This document shows positions 34,543 to 44,084 of a DNA stretch of 64,000 nt, piece after piece (within the stretch, counting starts at the first letter, position 1; each line of letters starts with the position of its first letter). The notes below the pieces were generated by a model. That model saw only the letters and a program-made list of their open reading frames with translations, was not told where the DNA came from and ran no database searches. The translations under genes and the position numbers were made by a program. Source of the stretch: Porticoccus sp965660005. GTDB lineage: Bacteria; Pseudomonadota; Gammaproteobacteria; Pseudomonadales; Porticoccaceae. The stretch is taken from contig NZ_CBFHYF010000001.1 in NCBI RefSeq assembly GCF_965660005.1, positions 1-64,000 of the forward strand, read 5' to 3'.

Positions 34543-35248
34543 TCATACCAGGGCAATCATCTTGATGCCGGCAATAACCAGAACCAATGCCAACAGCTTC
34601 TGGATAGCCGGGCTGGCCAACTGCCATATTCCGCACCGATAAAACCACCCACCACCGCGGCAGCTCGGGTACACGACTGATGACACCCAGCAATCCGGCA
34701 ATGGAATTCACCAGAATAAAAGCAGCAGCCGTTCCGGAAATCACCCGAACTTCGGCCCATCTCAGGAACAGCAACAGCGGACTGAGGAATATCCCGCCGC
34801 CCACACCGGTCAACCCGGAAAGCAATCCGAGTGCTGCGCCAACCGCCATTAGCAGGACTTTGCGTGGCGACCGGATAGCCAGACTGGAACGGGTATCTGC
34901 CCAGAGGAATGCACGGCAGGCTGCATAAACGAGCACTATACCAACCAGCGGCTTGTAAATCTCCGCATCCAGCGTGACGGAACCACCGATAAAGGCAAAG
35001 GGAATGGATGTCAGAACCAGTGGCCAGAACAGCGGCCAGGAAAAAGCCCCCACCCGGTAATACTTTGTAGTGGCAATCAGCGCCACCAGAATATTCAACG
35101 ACAGCGCCGCCGGCTTCATGACAGCCGGAGACACGCCCGCCAGCGCCATGGCGGCAAGATAGCCGGATGCCCCCGCATGTCCCACAGCGGCATAGAGCAT
35201 CGCTGCCAGAAGAATAACCACGGTCAGTATGATGTCTTCCGGAAGCAT
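34543..35248 (-). pseudogene. TauE/SafE-family permease with two frameshifting lesions
   Basis: The first 195 or so codons encode a normal TauE/SafE anion-exporter-like membrane protein with several TM segments and the GLTGVGGGIFLSPLLLF motif. At about 34645-34662 the frame shifts: a second frame carries AAVVGGFIGAEYGS. At about 34618-34622 it shifts again to a third frame with LASPAIQKLLALVLVIAGIK and a stop at 34543. Residues appear to be missing at both joints. Read literally the ORF runs out of frame past 34543. The intact protein would export sulfite, sulfonates or a related anion. Confidence 0.8.
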
Positions 35249-35328
35249 GAATTTTCCTTAGTCAGGGTTGAATGTCATAAACAGGGGTTAACCCGTCTCA
35301 CTGAGCGCATTGTGGCGCCAATCGGTCA

Positions 35329-36501
35329 CTAACGGATTAAATCACTGATTTCCCTGACCAGTATCGGCTGATTGCGAATCAGCGAATTCAACCTGTTCCG
35401 CTCTTCCTCCAGCCACCCGGCGATGTTGTCAGCGCTAGGATTTTTCCCGAAACCGTCATCGCTATCACTGTTACCCCACAAACGCTCGATCACCATCTGC
35501 CCCATTTTATGGTTGTAATGACTCGATTCCCAATACCATTGCATGCGATATTGCTTATCACCCAGCTCCGGAAATGGCTCACTGGTATAGCGGGAAATGG
35601 CTGAAAAATCTGTCAGTGTCACCCGACAGCCATTTCCTTGATGTTGCGCGACCATTTCTGCAAGCTGCGCTTTCCAACTGAAAAACAAACCGAGATGACC
35701 CGTTTCTCGGATCAGTAACAGTTGCCGGACATGCAGGGGAGAAATGAACAATCTGACATCGGTATTTTTCAGACAGGTATCGGCTAGCAATGCATCAAAT
35801 ACTGCAAGCCTGTCGAAATAAACCGCCAAATCATAGCTCGAATAAACTTTCGCCATGCGGGCCTCCAGCTTCTGCGTCACAAGCCGGTGTCCGGATGCCT
35901 CCAGTTTCGTCAGTTTGGTGTCGGTATTTGAAGCACCGTTCAGAGTTGTGTTGTGCGGCCTGAGGATCACCTTTACAGAGGCCAGAAACGTACTTTTTGA
36001 CCAGAGTGCAGTGGCCAGCTTTTTTAACGGGATCGGGGCGCCGGGAAAGCTGCCCCCTGAATCCAGCCAGTGCCCGGGCGGGGGGTTGCCAGCAAGACCA
36101 TTGCCACGAAGAAATTGCCCCAAATCCAGACCAATCACCAGATGGCGCACGGCATGGTCTTCAAGAACAATCCGTATGTAACGATTCAGCTCATCAAAAC
36201 GCGCACCGGGCAGACCGAGACTGAGTATTTCGCCCAGCTGTTCCACTAATCGCCGGTCGTTCACGGCGAAGCCATGTTTAACCCTCGAGTTACCGGCTAT
36301 GAGGGTATCCGGACGGTGGCTATCGATCGACAAATCGTGTGCCATTCTGTCATCTGACCACACGCGATCACCCAGAAATGTACCAGGATGGAAGCCCTGG
36401 TTGCGAAAATAACCCGATGGATCAAGGGTGAAGTTAAGGGCAGCGCCGAGAAAAAGAATCGCCACAAGAGAGCCGCTGAAAAAACGCAGATAAGCATTCA
36501 T
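35329..36501 (-). CDS. SGNH-like accessory protein of an MBOAT acylation system (AlgJ/DltD-like)
   Basis: 390 residues. An N-terminal TM anchor (about 5-25) is followed by a periplasmic domain. The SGNH-type block is LIAGNSRVKHGF and a C-terminal WESSHYNHKMG may supply the Ser/His pair. Such proteins transfer acyl groups to a cell-surface polymer after an MBOAT partner moves them across the membrane. ATG 36501 is 2 nt after the MBOAT stop, so the two are coupled. The substrate polymer is unknown; no polysaccharide biosynthesis genes are adjacent. Confidence 0.75.
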   Translation of the reverse strand: MNAYLRFFSGSLVAILFLGAALNFTLDPSGYFRNQGFHPGTFLGDRVWSDDRMAHDLSIDSHRPDTLIAGNSRVKHGFAVNDRRLVEQLGEILSLGLPGARFDELNRYIRIVLEDHAVRHLVIGLDLGQFLRGNGLAGNPPPGHWLDSGGSFPGAPIPLKKLATALWSKSTFLASVKVILRPHNTTLNGASNTDTKLTKLEASGHRLVTQKLEARMAKVYSSYDLAVYFDRLAVFDALLADTCLKNTDVRLFISPLHVRQLLLIRETGHLGLFFSWKAQLAEMVAQHQGNGCRVTLTDFSAISRYTSEPFPELGDKQYRMQWYWESSHYNHKMGQMVIERLWGNSDSDDGFGKNPSADNIAGWLEEERNRLNSLIRNQPILVREISDLIR

Positions 36502-36503
36502 GG

Positions 36504-38021
36504 TCAGAACTGATAATAGATGAAGCGACTGGTGCCGCTCATGAAAATCAACGCAGAACACAACATGGCTGCCATGATAATCGCCCAACGGCGATTCAGG
36601 CCAAATACCTGATGTCGAAACCAGGGCAAAAGGTCCGGTGTAGTTTTCCCGGGGTGCACGTTGCGTTGATCGAGTGCTGTCCAGTGCCGGGCAAACAGGT
36701 GTCGGGTACTGGGTACTCCCCACACGATCAGCATCATCAACATCAGATTGATTAGCACTCGGCGATCAAACGTACGATCAATGTGATGATAAAGCGCGGC
36801 AATATCACCAGCGAAAATAGTTTGCACAGCAACCATCATCTGCTCATACATACCGAATGCAACCTGCAGGTCACTCGAACGAAACAGCACACCGAGCAGA
36901 ACCGTCATCAGGAACGTCAATAGCATCAAAAACCATGGGAAACGTTCTTTCCGGAAAGAAAATCCGAGTTTCCCGGCAATCACACCGCGGTAGTGAACCC
37001 CCAACATCAACAGACTTTGCAGTGCACCCCAGAGAATAAAGGTTGCACCGAGGCCATGCCAGAATCCCGATAGCAGTGTCGTCACTGCCAAAGCCCCGAC
37101 ATGCCCAATATGTAATTTCTTTGCTCTGGCCAGGGGGAAGAAAACGTACTGCCGCATAAAGGCACCAAACGAAATATGCCAGCGGCGCCAGTAGTCGAAC
37201 CGGTTGACTGCCCGGTACGGGGCATCGAAATTGATCGGCAGGTTGATGTTGAACATCCGGGCAAGGCCAATCGCCATATCCGAATAGGCGGAAAAATCAA
37301 AATAAATCTGCAATGTGAAGCCCAGGGCCGCGGCCCAGGCATCTATTGGGGCAATACTCTCACCCTGAGAGGCGCTGCCATATACGCCGTCGACGAATGG
37401 CGCAATGCTGTCGGCCAGCACTACCTTTTTGAACAGACCAACAATGAAAATACACATCCCCAGAGAAAAGTTATCCGGGTTCCAGCGAAACAATCCGGCG
37501 CTTCTGAACTGCGGTTGCAACTCCCGATAATGAACAATTGGCCCCATGATCAGCTGCGGAAAAAAAGTGATAAAAAGGACATATTCCAGTGCACCGCCTT
37601 CCGACAGCTTGCCCTTGTATGTATCCACCAGAAAGGCGATTTGCTGGAAGGTAATAAAGGATATTCCCAGGGGAATCAGAATATGATGGGTGGTGCTGAA
37701 CGCTGCTCCATTGTCACCAAAAACAGCGATGACCAGCTTGAAATAAAACAGTAGCGCCACATTAGCGAGTATTGCAATCCATAGGCATAGCCGCCGGTAA
37801 CGGGGTAATTTACGGATAAGGGCCGCAGCAAAATAATTGAATAGCAACGATGCCAGTAGCAGCCAGAGGTAGGACAACTCCCAGCTGGCATAAAAAATCA
37901 GCGAGGCGACAACCAGCCAGAGCAACCCCCCAGTGCGGCCTGCAACATGTCCCACTCCATAAAAACCAACCAATACCAACGGCAGAAAAACCAGCAGGAA
38001 CAGATAGGAGTTGAACAACAT
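36504..38021 (-). CDS. MBOAT-family membrane O-acyltransferase (AlgI-like)
   Basis: 505 residues, multi-pass. The catalytic histidine is in SGFWHGLGATFILWG; YWRRWHISFG and the N-terminal LNSYLFLLVFLPLVL-type start (here LFNSYLFLLVFLPLV) are characteristic of AlgI/PatA. It hands acyl groups (commonly acetyl) across the inner membrane to the SGNH partner encoded next. It starts 12 bp after the bioC stop, suggesting one transcript bioC-MBOAT-SGNH. Confidence 0.9.
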   Translation of the reverse strand: MLFNSYLFLLVFLPLVLVGFYGVGHVAGRTGGLLWLVVASLIFYASWELSYLWLLLASLLFNYFAAALIRKLPRYRRLCLWIAILANVALLFYFKLVIAVFGDNGAAFSTTHHILIPLGISFITFQQIAFLVDTYKGKLSEGGALEYVLFITFFPQLIMGPIVHYRELQPQFRSAGLFRWNPDNFSLGMCIFIVGLFKKVVLADSIAPFVDGVYGSASQGESIAPIDAWAAALGFTLQIYFDFSAYSDMAIGLARMFNINLPINFDAPYRAVNRFDYWRRWHISFGAFMRQYVFFPLARAKKLHIGHVGALAVTTLLSGFWHGLGATFILWGALQSLLMLGVHYRGVIAGKLGFSFRKERFPWFLMLLTFLMTVLLGVLFRSSDLQVAFGMYEQMMVAVQTIFAGDIAALYHHIDRTFDRRVLINLMLMMLIVWGVPSTRHLFARHWTALDQRNVHPGKTTPDLLPWFRHQVFGLNRRWAIIMAAMLCSALIFMSGTSRFIYYQF

Positions 38022-38033
38022 TGTGACTGAACT

Positions 38034-38870
38034 CTAGCCAGCTGGCCGGCGATAGAACAGAAAACAGGCGTGATAGGTGGCCTGAATTTTACGGCTACCG
38101 GGTTCTTTATAGCGCGCCTCGTAGTAGTGGAGCATATCCCTGAGCACGGCCTTCGGAATCGACCGCTGACCCGACTGGGAATTTACCGCCCCGGCATTCT
38201 TAATGGACTGCAAAAAAGTCCTGACATCCTTGAAGTGGGCGAGGATATCCTGTTCAACCACCTCGGCCTCCGGCAATATCTGCCGGAGATAGCCGACAGA
38301 CTTCATCGGCACCAGGTGATTCTGGGCCGCAAGCCGGTTTTTCTGATAGGCGCAATCAAACGCATCTGCCAACTCACAGAATGTGCGCTCGGCGAAGGTG
38401 CCCAACGCCAGGAATCCGCCCGGAGTAAGCCCAGCTCGCATACTGGCAACAACCTTCTCGAGATCGACAAACCATTGCACCGTTGCATTCGAAACGATCA
38501 GATCAAACCGTCTGTCCAGTGATCGAAGATACTCTTCAGCGTCCATAACCAGGTAGTCCGGTCCCGGCACCTGTTTTGTGGCATAGTCGATCATCTCCTG
38601 TGAAATATCGATGGCCGTTATGTTCGCTGAGGGAAACAGGGCTTTTAGCTCCCTGGTCAACCGACCGGTGCCGCAGCCGACCTCAAGAATTTCCTGAACA
38701 TGCCCATCAGGCTGTTCACTGCGGATTCTGTCCAGCAGGCATTGGCCCATCACTTGCTGGACGGGTGTCGCGGCATTGTAGCTCTCAGCGCGGGAACCAA
38801 AACGATTGGCCAGTGCTCGCTTGTCGAGGGCCAGTAACTGTGTGTGTTTTATCGCAGACAAGGGTAACAA
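38034..38870 (-). CDS. bioC: malonyl-ACP O-methyltransferase BioC-like
   Basis: 278 residues of the class I SAM methyltransferase fold. The SAM loop is LEVGCGTGRLT, with DAEEYL, SNATVQWF and a BioC-like C-terminus (SIKNAGAVN, TYHACFLFYRR). The family methylates malonyl-ACP to start biotin synthesis. No other bio gene is nearby; instead the MBOAT pair follows at 12 bp, so a role in biotin is likely by family but not by context. The start is uncertain: only TTG codons (38870 or 38861) are available. Confidence 0.75.
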   Translation of the reverse strand: MLPLSAIKHTQLLALDKRALANRFGSRAESYNAATPVQQVMGQCLLDRIRSEQPDGHVQEILEVGCGTGRLTRELKALFPSANITAIDISQEMIDYATKQVPGPDYLVMDAEEYLRSLDRRFDLIVSNATVQWFVDLEKVVASMRAGLTPGGFLALGTFAERTFCELADAFDCAYQKNRLAAQNHLVPMKSVGYLRQILPEAEVVEQDILAHFKDVRTFLQSIKNAGAVNSQSGQRSIPKAVLRDMLHYYEARYKEPGSRKIQATYHACFLFYRRPAG

Positions 38871-39113
38871 AAATCCTCTTTTATCATTGATTGCAATAGG
38901 CCTCGGGATACAGAACTTGATCTCATTGGTGGCCGATCGCTGCCAGAGGGTTTCTTTTCCGTATTCAATGTGTGAAGAAGAGATTCAAATCCAGACTTTT
39001 CTGGACGAGAATAATTATACAACCCCACTGGGCGAGAGGCACGAAATCGTCTAGGGTTGCAGTCATCGGTGCGCAAAGGGGCTGCGGGGCCTGCCACAAA
39101 AAGGTGAAAAATT

Positions 39114-41519
39114 ATGTTGTTATCGCTGTTGTTGTTTATCGGTTTACTCACGGCCGTATTCTATTACCGTCCGCCATTGCAAACCGGTTCTCTGGTTATG
39201 GTGGTCGGCACCTTTCTACTGACAATCTACAGCGGCGGCATGTGGCTGATTTTGCTGGCGACGATCGGTGTGTCAATCCTCCTCAATCACCCCCGGTGGC
39301 GCCAGCAGTGGCTGATCAAACCGATATACCACCTGCTGCGAAAGTCCATGCCCACCATCAGTAAAACAGAGCGGGAAGCCCTGGAGGCAGGCACGACCTG
39401 GTGGGAAAAGGAACTGTTCAGTGGCAGGCCGGACTGGCAGCAGTTTTCTGCGATTGCCCTGCCCCGACTCAGTGAGCGAGAACAGCAGTTTCTTGACCGT
39501 GAAGTGGCGGGACTGTGCGAGCTTATAGATGAGTGGGATGTGCATCAGCGGCAGGATCTCTCGCCGGAAGTCTGGGAATACCTGAAGAAAAATGGCTTCT
39601 TTGGTCTGATTATCCCGGAAGAATTTGGCGGGCTGGATTTCAGTCCTTACGCACAAAGTCGCATCATGAGCAAAATTGCCAGTTGCTCGCCAACGGCCGC
39701 CGTCACCGCCATGGTGCCAAATTCTCTGGGACCAGGCGAACTGTTGGTGAAATACGGTACAGAAGAACAGAAACAGCGCTGGTTACCGGGTCTTGCCAAC
39801 GGCACGGAACTGCCCTGTTTCGGTCTGACCGGTCCGGAAGCCGGGTCAGATGCGGGCTCGATTCCGGACCTCGGCATCGTTTGCAAAGGGCAACATAACG
39901 ATGAGGAAGTACTGGGGCTCAGCCTGACTTTCACCAAACGCTGGATCACTCTGGCACCGGTGGCAACGGCAATTGGCCTCGCCTTCAAACTGCGGGACCC
40001 GGATGGCTTGCTCGGTGATCCGGATACCGTGGAATACGGCATTACCTGTGCCCTGTTGCCAGCTGACCATCCCGGTATCGAGATCGGTCGTCGCCACAAT
40101 CCGGGCGCGCCCTTCATGAACGGGCCGATCAGTGGTACCGAGGTGTTTATCCCCATTGACTGGATTATCGGCGGCCCCGACATGGCCGGCAAGGGCTGGC
40201 GAATGCTGATCGAATGCCTGGGTGCAGGGCGCGGTGTATCCCTGCCCGCACTGGCCACTGCCAGCGGCGAAATGTGCTACCTGACGGTGGGTGCCTTTGC
40301 CCGGATTCGCCGCCAGTTCAATATGGAAATTGGCAAGTTTGAGGGCGTACAGGAAGCCACTGCCGAAATTGCCGCCGGCGCCTATACACTTGAGGCAATG
40401 CGGCAGATGGTAACCAGAGGGCTGGCAGATGGGGCACCCTCGGTGCTCACCGCGATGGCCAAGCACCATGCCACTGAACGGATGCGCCAGATTGTCAATC
40501 ACGCCATGGACGTGGTGGGCGGCCGGGCAATCCAGCTGGGGCCACGCAATTTCCTCGCCTCGATGTACCACTCGGTGCCGGTAGCCATCACGGTGGAAGG
40601 TGCCAATATTCTCACCCGCTCCCTGATGATTTTTGGTCAGGGGGCCATGCGTTGTCATCCCTACCTGTACGCAGAACTGCAAACATTGCAACATAATGAT
40701 GAACAAGTGGGCCTGGCAGAATTTGATCCCCTGTTCAGAGAACACCTGGGGCATATTTTCAGCAATATCGCCCGACTCAAGCTGTATGGCATCACTGCGG
40801 CGCGCTTCAGCCCGGTACCCGATGACACCTCGGATTTCAGTCGTCGCTGGTATCAGCGCATCAACCATCTGAGTGTGGCACTGGCCAGCTGCTCCGATGT
40901 AGCCCTCGGCATTCTCGGTGGCGATATCAAGCGGCGGGAGTTGCTGTCCGCTCGCCTTGGCGATGCCCACAGCGAACTGTTCATTGCCTGTAGTGTTCTC
41001 AAGTATCACGATGCCAATCAACAGAACGAAGCGACAGATGTACATGCCCGCTACGCGGTACAGCGCTCCCTGTTCAGGGCACAGCAAGCCTTGCTGGCAT
41101 TTTGTGATAACTTCCCCCTGCGCTGGCTCGGCAAAATCCTGGCATTCACCTGCTTTCCCCTGGGACGTATTCACCGGGCGTCGGATGATCATCAGATTCG
41201 CCAACTCGGCAGCCTGATCATGGAACCGAACCCGGTGCGGCAGGCACTGGGCCAATTTGTGTATCTCAACGAAGACCCGCTGGATCCTGTGGGGCGGGTT
41301 GAATCCACCTATCAGGCATTGCTCAAAATTGACAAGCCCTGGCAGGCGTTCGTTCGGGCACGCAGCAAAGGGCTTCTGGAACATCCGGATAATCTGGATC
41401 TGGCACTGGCCGATGCGGCTGAGCAGGGCATCATCGACACTGCCGATATCGAGCCTATCAAAGCCTATGACAAACAGCGTTATGACTGCTTGCTGACAGA
41501 TCACTTTGAGGCACTTTAG
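39114..41519 (+). CDS. fadE: acyl-CoA dehydrogenase FadE
   Basis: 801 residues, close to E. coli FadE. N-terminal membrane segments (about 1-20 and 24-48) are followed by the flavin-dependent dehydrogenase core (PEEFGGLDFSPYAQS, LPCFGLTGPEAGSDAG, GRAIQLGPRNFLA) and a long C-terminal extension specific to this class. It oxidises fatty acyl-CoA to 2-enoyl-CoA in beta-oxidation. An AAGGTGA site precedes the ATG. It is divergent from bioC across 240 bp. Confidence 0.95.
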   Translation: MLLSLLLFIGLLTAVFYYRPPLQTGSLVMVVGTFLLTIYSGGMWLILLATIGVSILLNHPRWRQQWLIKPIYHLLRKSMPTISKTEREALEAGTTWWEKELFSGRPDWQQFSAIALPRLSEREQQFLDREVAGLCELIDEWDVHQRQDLSPEVWEYLKKNGFFGLIIPEEFGGLDFSPYAQSRIMSKIASCSPTAAVTAMVPNSLGPGELLVKYGTEEQKQRWLPGLANGTELPCFGLTGPEAGSDAGSIPDLGIVCKGQHNDEEVLGLSLTFTKRWITLAPVATAIGLAFKLRDPDGLLGDPDTVEYGITCALLPADHPGIEIGRRHNPGAPFMNGPISGTEVFIPIDWIIGGPDMAGKGWRMLIECLGAGRGVSLPALATASGEMCYLTVGAFARIRRQFNMEIGKFEGVQEATAEIAAGAYTLEAMRQMVTRGLADGAPSVLTAMAKHHATERMRQIVNHAMDVVGGRAIQLGPRNFLASMYHSVPVAITVEGANILTRSLMIFGQGAMRCHPYLYAELQTLQHNDEQVGLAEFDPLFREHLGHIFSNIARLKLYGITAARFSPVPDDTSDFSRRWYQRINHLSVALASCSDVALGILGGDIKRRELLSARLGDAHSELFIACSVLKYHDANQQNEATDVHARYAVQRSLFRAQQALLAFCDNFPLRWLGKILAFTCFPLGRIHRASDDHQIRQLGSLIMEPNPVRQALGQFVYLNEDPLDPVGRVESTYQALLKIDKPWQAFVRARSKGLLEHPDNLDLALADAAEQGIIDTADIEPIKAYDKQRYDCLLTDHFEAL

Positions 41520-41639
41520 CGGCCACCGCTCCAGACCGGCGACAATGACTGCCGTGGCACTCACTGATCGCCGGCCTGCTCTGGATTGCCTGTAGCAACG
41601 TACACTGCCCTGAATTTTCAAGATCAGGGGAACACCGCC

Positions 41640-43193
41640 ATGCAGCCGATACGACATCTGAACCTGATACTGGGCGACCAGCTCAATCGGAACAGTACCC
41701 TATGGGACGAGTTTGACCCCGCTCGTGATCGCGTCTGGATGGCCGAGGTCAGGGGCGAGTCCACCGCAACGCTCTCCAGCAAGCAGCGCACTGTCCAGTT
41801 TCTATCCGCCATGCGGCATTTTGCTGATGCCCTGCGCACAGAAGGAATCGAACCTCTCTACATTCCCCTCTCAGCAGGCTACCAACACTTTGCAGACGCT
41901 ATTCACGACACGCTGAAAAAAATAAAGCCGGAGCAGATTCGCTGTGTGGTGCCCGGTGATAATCGTGTATTGCACGAGATGAATCAGGTTTGTATCGAAC
42001 AGGGCTATCCCATCATATGGCTTGAAGACAGCCATTTCATAAGCACAGCTCGGGACTTTGCCAGTTGGGCAGCTGGCCGCAAAAGCCTGCGCATGGAGTA
42101 CTGGTACCGCCTGTTGCGCAAACGCAACAATATTCTTCTCGACTACGCGTCCAACCAAGACGCTGAACCCTGTGGCGGCCAGTGGAACTATGACAAGGAT
42201 AATCGCCGGGCCTTTGGCAAAGCCGGCCCACAAAAACTGCCCCAGCCAAAACTGTTTTCACCGGACCCACTGACTCAGGAGGTGATGGCCGATGTGGTCC
42301 GATACCTGCCGGATCTGCCCGGTGAGCTGGAGGGTTTTCAATGGCCGGTCACCCGGGAGGATGCGCTACTGGCGCTGACAGATTTCATTGAACATCGTCT
42401 CGCGAGATTTGGCGACTATCAGGATGCCATGTGGCAACACCAGCCCTGGTTGTACCACTCGCGCCTGGCGGCCTCACTGAACCTGAAACTACTGGATCCA
42501 CGGGAGGTCATTGCTGCCGCGGAGGCGGCCTGGCGCAACGGCACCGCACCGTTGAATGCCGTCGAGGGCTTTATCCGCCAGATACTCGGCTGGCGCGAGT
42601 ATGTTCGTGGAATCTACTGGCTGTACCGGGACGAATGGCCGGGCATGAATGCTCTGAATGCCACCCGACCACTGCCGGATCTCTACTGGACTGCACAGAC
42701 CGACATGCGCTGTATGCAGCAGTCTCTGCAACAGGTGTTGTCACACGGCTATGGGCATCACATTCAACGGCTGATGGTAACGGGCCTTTTTGCGCTGTTA
42801 TTGAGAGTCCGACCGGAGGCCATTCACCAGTGGTATCTGGCCATGTATGTGGATGCAGTGGCCTGGGTGGAAACGCCCAACACCCTGGGGATGAGTCAGT
42901 ATGCCGACGGCGGGATTCTGGCATCAAAACCGTACATTGCCAGTGGTGCATACATTGATCGCATGTCAAATTACTGCACCGACTGCCCCTACAATCCCAA
43001 ACAGGCGACCGGAAAAGCCGCGTGCCCCTTCACCACCCTGTACTGGGTTTTTATCAGCGAACATCAGGATCGTCTGAAGCAGAACCCACGGCTGGCCATG
43101 CAGGTAAAACACTGGCACAACAAGTCCACCGAAGAAAAACAGGCGATTCTGACCAAGGCAAAAGTAATCACCGATAATCCGGATGACCTTTAA
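41640..43193 (+). CDS. iron-sulfur bacterial cryptochrome/photolyase (FeS-BCP family)
   Basis: 517 residues of the cryptochrome-related PhrB/CryB group. The N-terminal Rossmann part starts IRHLNLILGDQLN. The FAD-binding helical part contains ILGWREYVRGIYWLY, HHIQRLMVTG and the ANFALL-like TLGMSQYADGG. The four [4Fe-4S] cysteines are one in DMRCMQQ plus C-x2-C-x12-C in NYCTDCPYNP...AACPF. Known members repair (6-4) photoproducts or act as light sensors. ATG 41640 follows AGGGGAAC. It fits the neighbouring photo-oxidative stress genes, although no ECF-type promoter is seen directly upstream. Confidence 0.92.
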   Translation: MQPIRHLNLILGDQLNRNSTLWDEFDPARDRVWMAEVRGESTATLSSKQRTVQFLSAMRHFADALRTEGIEPLYIPLSAGYQHFADAIHDTLKKIKPEQIRCVVPGDNRVLHEMNQVCIEQGYPIIWLEDSHFISTARDFASWAAGRKSLRMEYWYRLLRKRNNILLDYASNQDAEPCGGQWNYDKDNRRAFGKAGPQKLPQPKLFSPDPLTQEVMADVVRYLPDLPGELEGFQWPVTREDALLALTDFIEHRLARFGDYQDAMWQHQPWLYHSRLAASLNLKLLDPREVIAAAEAAWRNGTAPLNAVEGFIRQILGWREYVRGIYWLYRDEWPGMNALNATRPLPDLYWTAQTDMRCMQQSLQQVLSHGYGHHIQRLMVTGLFALLLRVRPEAIHQWYLAMYVDAVAWVETPNTLGMSQYADGGILASKPYIASGAYIDRMSNYCTDCPYNPKQATGKAACPFTTLYWVFISEHQDRLKQNPRLAMQVKHWHNKSTEEKQAILTKAKVITDNPDDL

Positions 43194-43217
43194 GTCACAG
43201 AGGGGTCGACACAGAAT

Positions 43218-44006
43218 TCATAACGATTTTTGGGTCGCCCGGCGCATCAGTGGCAAATAAAGCCGATTGGGCAATAACCGCAGCAACTTCATCCAGAACA
43301 CAAAGCGCCGGGGAAACGCAATCTCGAAGCGACTGGACTGCAGCCCACGATAAATGGCCATGGCCGCATCGTCCACTTCCATCAGTGCCGGCATCTGAAA
43401 GGTATTCTTATCGGTCAGCGGCGTTCGGACAAAACCGGGGTTGATGACCTGCAAACACACCCCGGTGCCGTGTAAATCCATATACAGGGACTCGCACAGA
43501 CTGATCAATGCCGCTTTGCTGGCACAGTAGGCCGCCGCCGTGGGCAAGCCCCGGTAACCCGCTACAGAAGCCATCACGGCAATGTGTCCTTTCCGGTCCG
43601 CAATGTAGCGATGCAGTACCGGATCGAGGCAGTTAATCGTGCCCTGCAGATTGATATCCAGCAGTCTGCGGCAGCGCTGGGCAGAAAAGGCCTCGGCACT
43701 GGCGGGGTCGTGAGTTCCCGCATTCAGCACCACCAATTCCGGAAATTGTTGCTCCCTTTCCCAACGTTCAAACAGCGCTGCTATCTCAGCGGGGCGACGG
43801 ATATCCAGTGGTACGGGAATGAATTTTCCCGGCGCAGAGGCCAGCGATGACTGTAGCTGGTTGAGCTCGTCGAGGTTGCGAGCGGAACCATAGACGGTTG
43901 CACCGCGTTGACAAAACAAGCGTGCCAGTGCGGCACCAATACCGCGCCCCGCCCCGGTAATCCACACGCACTGCCAGGGTATCTGCATATTCTGTTCAAT
44001 ATTCAT
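43218..44006 (-). CDS. short-chain dehydrogenase/reductase
   Basis: 262 residues. The cofactor loop is TGAGRGIG, with LNAGTH, SVAGYRG and the catalytic Tyr-Lys in AAYCASK. The C-terminus is basic and aromatic (FWMKLLRLLPNRLYLPLM), consistent with membrane association, as in SDRs acting on lipids. It is the last gene of the DUF2878 / chalcone-isomerase-like / DUF3833 / SDR operon, 79 bp after DUF3833. ATG 44006 is preferred to an upstream start; GGAGAG is at about -15. Confidence 0.9.
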   Translation of the reverse strand: MNIEQNMQIPWQCVWITGAGRGIGAALARLFCQRGATVYGSARNLDELNQLQSSLASAPGKFIPVPLDIRRPAEIAALFERWEREQQFPELVVLNAGTHDPASAEAFSAQRCRRLLDINLQGTINCLDPVLHRYIADRKGHIAVMASVAGYRGLPTAAAYCASKAALISLCESLYMDLHGTGVCLQVINPGFVRTPLTDKNTFQMPALMEVDDAAMAIYRGLQSSRFEIAFPRRFVFWMKLLRLLPNRLYLPLMRRATQKSL

Positions 44007-44064
44007 GGTCGTCTTTCGTCTCTCCAAAATGCTGCTTTAAATAATCATTAAAATGGCGATCCAT
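43996..44064 (-). CDS. candidate 22-residue small ORF between DUF3833 and SDR genes
   Basis: ATG GAT CGC CAT... encodes MDRHFNDYLKQHFGETKDDH plus two residues, and its stop overlaps the first codons of the SDR gene. The composition is protein-like (amphipathic, charged) rather than random, but there is no strong ribosome site. It could be a small protein or a coupling leader for SDR translation. Low confidence. Confidence 0.3.
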   Translation of the reverse strand: MDRHFNDYLKQHFGETKDDHEY

Positions 44065-44084
44065 ATGAGAACCCGTATCAAAAT

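Noticed and set aside
41520..41640. ECF promoter for the iron-sulfur photolyase
   Set aside because: TGATCG and CGTA both occur but are 28 nt apart.
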